9,262 bases of DNA from a bacterium (GTDB taxonomy: Bacteria > Patescibacteriota > Minisyncoccia > Minisyncoccales > UBA10102): contig JAUSJU010000002.1 in the NCBI GenBank assembly GCA_030647175.1, positions 1 through 9,262 of the forward strand. Reading direction: 5' to 3'. The notes below the pieces were generated by a model. That model made no database searches. It was not told the origin of the DNA and saw nothing but the letters and a program-made list of their open reading frames with translations. The position numbers and the translations under genes were made by a program. Shown piece by piece: positions 6,867-9,262 of the stretch; the stretch's first letter is position 1; each line of letters starts with the position of its first letter.

Positions 6867-6893
6867 GCGGCTATCACTGATGGCCGCTTTTTT
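6867..6893 (+). terminator. Rho-independent terminator after the SPFH gene
   Basis: An 8-bp stem pairs GCGGCTAT (6867-6874) with ATGGCCGC (6880-6887) around the loop CACTG, with one internal U.G pair, and is followed directly by six T (6888-6893). It starts 23 bases after the SPFH stop. It is also the first convincing terminator downstream of the ribosomal operon within the window. Confidence 0.88.
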
Positions 6894-6967
6894 CTTCGGT
6901 CGCTTGGTCTCGCGTTGCGCAGTCATTGACAAGAGAACGGCAGTATGGCAAGAGAAGGACAGCAACT

Positions 6968-6977
6968 AAAGGAGGTG
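6968..6977 (+). promoter_or_regulatory. Near-perfect Shine-Dalgarno of the 90-residue gene
   Basis: AAAGGAGGTG is almost fully complementary to the 16S rRNA 3' tail and ends four bases before the ATG at 6982. It is the best Shine-Dalgarno in the window and strongly supports that the small downstream reading frame is translated. Confidence 0.9.
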
Positions 6978-6981
6978 CAGG

Positions 6982-7254
6982 ATGGCGCATTTCGTTCGTG
7001 TGATTCTCGTAGGAGAAGGAGGGGAGGACCAGGATTCCATACAGTATCTCCGTAATCTTGCGGGCCTTAATCCTTCCGATGCATCGGATGTATTGGATGG
7101 CACTGAGAGGTCGAAACCAAGCCTTCCTTACTCCCATCTTTTCGGGAAATGGAATTCTATCTTTCCCGTTTCTGTGAATGGAGAAAGAGTGATCTATGGT
7201 GATAACGCACCTGTCCTAAAGGCGGGGGACAGATTCGTAGTCGAGGATCCATAG
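6982..7254 (+). CDS. Small uncharacterised protein, possible MoaD/ThiS-like beta-grasp fold
   Basis: I do not recognise this 90-residue protein as a named family. It is certainly a gene candidate: it has a near-perfect Shine-Dalgarno, its own upstream and downstream terminators, and a plausible protein composition. The N-terminal VRVILVG reads as a beta strand, DSIQYLRNLAG as a helix, and the C-terminal part PVSVNGERVIYGDNAPVLKAGD followed by RFVVEDP resembles the last strands of MoaD/ThiS ubiquitin-like sulfur carriers, where VNG...L.DGDEV is common. It lacks the C-terminal Gly-Gly needed for activation, so a sulfur-carrier role is unlikely if the fold is right. No signal peptide or membrane segment is visible. 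Arg codons (CGT 2, AGA 2, AGG 1) resemble the SPFH gene more than the ribosomal genes. The fold is inference. Confidence 0.75.
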   Translation: MAHFVRVILVGEGGEDQDSIQYLRNLAGLNPSDASDVLDGTERSKPSLPYSHLFGKWNSIFPVSVNGERVIYGDNAPVLKAGDRFVVEDP

Positions 7255-7264
7255 GAGTTCGCCC

Positions 7265-7291
7265 GAGCGTTTCATAAGAAGCGCTCTTTTT
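7265..7291 (+). terminator. Rho-independent terminator after the 90-residue gene
   Basis: A 9-bp stem pairs GAGCGTTTC (7265-7273) with GAAGCGCTC (7278-7286) around the tetraloop ATAA, with one U.G pair at the sixth position, followed by five T (7287-7291). It begins ten bases after the stop codon and separates this gene from the glycosyltransferase operon. Confidence 0.9.
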
Positions 7292-7308
7292 CTTTCCATA
7301 TGCTTCTG

Positions 7309-7314
7309 TATAAT
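7309..7314 (+). promoter_or_regulatory. Perfect -10 box for the glycosyltransferase operon, predicting a leaderless mRNA
   Basis: TATAAT lies just after the preceding terminator. With the standard -12 to -7 placement the transcription start falls on 7321, the A of the ATG that begins the conserved GT2 sequence, so no 5' untranslated leader is expected. There is no good -35 hexamer at 16-18 bases (the position is the T-tract of the terminator), so an unusual sigma contact or an upstream AT element would be needed. Confidence 0.6.
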
Positions 7315-7320
7315 AGAAAC

Positions 7321-8043
7321 ATGCGTTTATCAGTTATTATTCCTGCATACAACGAGGAACAGAGGCTGCCTGGCACGCTCAAGGCAGTAGACGAGTATTT
7401 GAGGAAGCAGTCGTATGAGTACGAGGTTGTCGTGGTGAACGGAGGATCCAAAGACCGCACGGCAGATATCGTAAGAGAGTCCATGTCTGCCATGCCCTAT
7501 TTAAGGCTCGTAGAAACAGAGAATAGGGGAAAGGGGTATGCGGTACAACGGGGAATGTTGGAAGCGAAAGGGGATATCCGCCTCTTCACGGATGCAGACA
7601 ACTCAACCTCCATTGACCAGGTAGAGAAGATGTTCCCATGGTTTGATCAGGGATATGGGGTCGTGATCGGCTCCCGGGACGTTCAAGGAGCGATATTAAA
7701 CCCTCCCCAGCCCTGGTTCCGCAATTTAATTACCGCAGAGAGCTTCAAGCTCTTGCGCAAGATCCTCGTGGGGCTCTGGGATATTGAGGACAGCCAGTGC
7801 GGATTCAAGGCGTTTTCTGCAAAGGCTACCCAGGCAGTATTTCCGAAATCCGTCATTGAACGCTTTGCATTTGATCCGGAGGTGCTTTCTCTTGCGAGAA
7901 AGTACGGATACAAAATAAAGGAGATTCCCGTAACGTGGGTGAACGACATTCACAGCAAGGTGGGCATAATGTCCATGGTAAAAATGGGCATTGATTTGCT
8001 GCGCATACGCTGGAATATGATAACGAGCAAATATGGATCATAA
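7321..8043 (+). CDS. GT2 glycosyltransferase, polyprenyl/dolichyl-phosphate sugar transferase-like (ALG5/DPM type)
   Basis: These GT-A enzymes move a sugar from a nucleotide donor to a polyprenyl phosphate at the cytoplasmic face. From ATG 7321 the protein has 240 residues: SVIIPAYNEEQRLPGTL (4-20), a GSKDRT segment (42-47), NRGKGYAVQRGM (68-79), the metal-binding TDAD (90-93), IGSRD (116-120), and DSQCGFKAF (157-165), all as in ALG5-like proteins. No C-terminal membrane helices are present. An in-frame ATG at 7300 would add seven residues, but it lies before the -10 box TATAAT (7309-7314), so the transcript would not include it. The usual DDGS is replaced by N40-G-G-S. It overlaps galT by 11 bases. 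Donor and acceptor are not determinable here. Confidence 0.9.
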   Translation: MRLSVIIPAYNEEQRLPGTLKAVDEYLRKQSYEYEVVVVNGGSKDRTADIVRESMSAMPYLRLVETENRGKGYAVQRGMLEAKGDIRLFTDADNSTSIDQVEKMFPWFDQGYGVVIGSRDVQGAILNPPQPWFRNLITAESFKLLRKILVGLWDIEDSQCGFKAFSAKATQAVFPKSVIERFAFDPEVLSLARKYGYKIKEIPVTWVNDIHSKVGIMSMVKMGIDLLRIRWNMITSKYGS

Positions 8044-8989
8044 GAAATATCCTTCAGAACTTCGGTTCGATATCGTTTCAAAGAACTGGGTGGTTATCGC
8101 CACAGGCAGGGCGAGGCGCCCGGATGCGTTCCAAGAGGAAGGTGGCGTATTGCCTATATCAAAGGAAGAGTGCCCTTTTGAGGACCTGCCCTTTGAGAAT
8201 AAGTCTGCAATTGCCGTTCCCAACAAGTATCCGGCGTTCTTTCCTTTTACCTCTCCTACAACAAAACTGGTTGGTCCCTACCAGGTCATGGACGGCGTAG
8301 GATTCCATGAAGTGCTCGTGACGAAAGATCACGTGAGGGACGTGGGGGACTTTTCCGTAGAGGAAACCAAAGAGCTCATTGATCTCTACCAGGAGAGGTA
8401 TTTTGCATTCATGAAAGAGGAGTTCATCAACTACATCGCCATTTTCAAGAACAAGGGCCAGAGGGCAGGAGCCACGGTCGCCCACCCCCATTCCCAGGTC
8501 ATCGCTACTCCGGTGATGAATCCTGATATCCAGCGCAGCTTGGCGGGATCTAAAGAATACTACGACACCAATAAGAAGTGCGCGCATTGCGTGATGCTGG
8601 AATGGGAGTTGCGCGACAAGAGCCGTATCGTGTTTGAAGATGATTGTTTCGTGGCGCTCTGTCCCTTTGCCTCAACAGTCGCCTTTGAAATACGGCTGTA
8701 TCCTAAAGCGCACCTCTCTAACTTTGAGAAGGCGACTGAGAACGAGAAAATGTGCTTTGCCCAAGCCCTTGCTGTTTCCATGAAGAAAATCAAGAAGGCT
8801 TTGAACGATCCCGACTACAACTACTTTCTCCATACCTCGCCTGTGGACGGGGAGAGCTACGCCCACTACCACTGGCATTTGGAAATACTGCCAAAGACCT
8901 CCACGTTAGCTGGCTTTGAGCTCAGCACAGGGATCCTTATTTCTACGATAGAGCCGGAAAAGGCGGCCGAGTTCCTGAGAAAGTGCTGA
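8033..8989 (+). CDS. galT: Galactose-1-phosphate uridylyltransferase-family nucleotidyltransferase (HIT superfamily)
   Basis: GalT exchanges a UMP group between UDP-glucose and galactose-1-phosphate in the Leloir pathway, via a uridylyl-histidine. The 318-residue protein has the two HIT-like halves: an N-terminal half opening ELRFDIVSKNWVVIATGRARRP, the nucleophile motif NKGQRAGATVAHPHSQ (140-155, catalytic His153), then a CAHC pair (183-186), LCPFASTVAFEIRLYPKAH (209-227) and the C-terminal HWHLEILPK (280-288). The first metal site is altered: the usual CPFC pair reads C47-P-F-E50. Related family members act as ADP-glucose phosphorylases or on other hexose phosphates, so the substrate is uncertain. 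The start overlaps the glycosyltransferase end; no Shine-Dalgarno is seen, indicating coupling. DedA follows five bases after the TGA. Confidence 0.9.
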   Translation: MDHKKYPSELRFDIVSKNWVVIATGRARRPDAFQEEGGVLPISKEECPFEDLPFENKSAIAVPNKYPAFFPFTSPTTKLVGPYQVMDGVGFHEVLVTKDHVRDVGDFSVEETKELIDLYQERYFAFMKEEFINYIAIFKNKGQRAGATVAHPHSQVIATPVMNPDIQRSLAGSKEYYDTNKKCAHCVMLEWELRDKSRIVFEDDCFVALCPFASTVAFEIRLYPKAHLSNFEKATENEKMCFAQALAVSMKKIKKALNDPDYNYFLHTSPVDGESYAHYHWHLEILPKTSTLAGFELSTGILISTIEPEKAAEFLRKC

Positions 8990-8994
8990 TCTCT

Positions 8995-9262
8995 ATGGAA
9001 ACACTGCTGGAATTCCTGAGCTCAAGCATTATCCATATCATTGAAGCAATGGGGTACGGAGGGATTTTTCTCTTGATGGCTTTGGAAAGCGCCAACCTTC
9101 CGGTGCCTTCTGAAATCATTATGCCCTTTTCCGGATTCCTTGTGTTTGAAGGGATTTTTTCATTCTGGCAGGTGGTGCTGTGGGGAACCTTGGGAAATGT
9201 CGCAGGATCATATGTCTCGTACCTTCTGGGAAGATACGGAGGAAGGGCCTTTGTGGCAAGGT
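8995..9262 (+). CDS. DedA-family (SNARE-associated/VTT) membrane protein, 5' part
   Basis: The first 89 codons are present; the gene runs off the window without a stop. The sequence carries the DedA landmarks: a hydrophobic helix (about 20-34), the conserved ESANLPVPSEIIMPFSGFL (about 35-53) with the essential-type Glu and Pro residues, then VLWGTLGNVAGSYVSYLLGR and YGGR (about 65-88), the GxxxG...YxxGRxxG pattern of this family. DedA proteins are polytopic inner-membrane proteins; members such as UptA recycle undecaprenyl phosphate across the membrane, others relate to lipid or proton balance. The gene is five bases downstream of galT and probably the third gene of the same operon. No Shine-Dalgarno is visible; the start is the first ATG after the galT stop. 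Confidence 0.92.
   Translation, partial: METLLEFLSSSIIHIIEAMGYGGIFLLMALESANLPVPSEIIMPFSGFLVFEGIFSFWQVVLWGTLGNVAGSYVSYLLGRYGGRAFVAR

Noticed and set aside
6926..6954. Perfect TTGACA (6926-6931) upstream of the 90-residue gene, as a promoter
   Set aside because: At 17-base spacing the -10 position reads CAAGAG, and the better TATGGC is only 12 bases away. A promoter is expected here because a terminator lies just upstream, but I cannot place one with confidence.
6874..7137. 87-codon minus-strand open frame across the SPFH/small-gene gap
   Set aside because: It runs antisense through the start of the small gene and ends inside a terminator hairpin; no Shine-Dalgarno or family features are visible.
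1..9262. CRISPR arrays, tRNA or rRNA genes, insertion sequences, attachment sites
   Set aside because: I saw no regularly spaced repeats, no tRNA-like cloverleaf or flanking direct repeats, and no transposase or integrase motifs. The only sizeable gaps between genes (46, 138 and 66 bases) are explained by promoters, Shine-Dalgarno sequences and terminators.

Overview
The window looks like chromosome from a member of the bacterial Candidate Phyla Radiation (Patescibacteria, most likely Parcubacteria). The spc ribosomal cluster runs rplX-rplE-rpsN-rpsH-rplF-rplR-rpsE-rplO-secY with no rpmD (L30) between rpsE and rplO, and absence of L30 is a known hallmark of CPR. Other support is the compact, overlapping gene packing, the lineage-typical shortened L15 and Q/N-rich S5 N-terminus, and TGA acting as an ordinary stop (rplO, adk, the SPFH gene, galT), which argues against the code-25 Gracilibacteria/Absconditabacteria. 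The assignment to phylum is inference from gene content, not from a marker search.

Layout, all genes on the + strand. Region 1 (1-5849) is a tight co-directional operon: the 3' end of rplX, eight complete ribosomal-protein and translocon genes, then adk and map. Junctions are overlaps or gaps of 20 nt or less. The usual downstream block (infA-rpmJ-rpsM-rpsK-rpsD-rpoA-rplQ) does not follow map. Region 2 (about 5835-7291) holds two genes with different control and codon habits: a two-TM-segment SPFH/prohibitin-like protein and a 90-residue protein with a possible ubiquitin-like (MoaD/ThiS) beta-grasp tail. Each has a strong Shine-Dalgarno sequence and ends at its own rho-independent terminator; the SPFH gene also has a good sigma70-type promoter. 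Region 3 (7309-9262) is a second operon: a GT2 glycosyltransferase resembling polyprenyl/dolichyl-phosphate sugar transferases, a GalT-family nucleotidyltransferase, and the start of a DedA-family membrane protein. Its promoter places the predicted transcription start on the A of the first ATG, so the message is probably leaderless.

How the genes fit together: region 1 couples ribosome assembly, protein export (SecY), N-terminal methionine removal (Map) and nucleotide energy balance (Adk). Region 3 may couple nucleotide-sugar interconversion, sugar loading onto a lipid carrier and carrier recycling, a plausible small envelope-glycosylation module. Region 2 looks like an independently controlled membrane-stress or membrane-scaffold cassette placed between the two. 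Its small second gene is the least understood item in the window.
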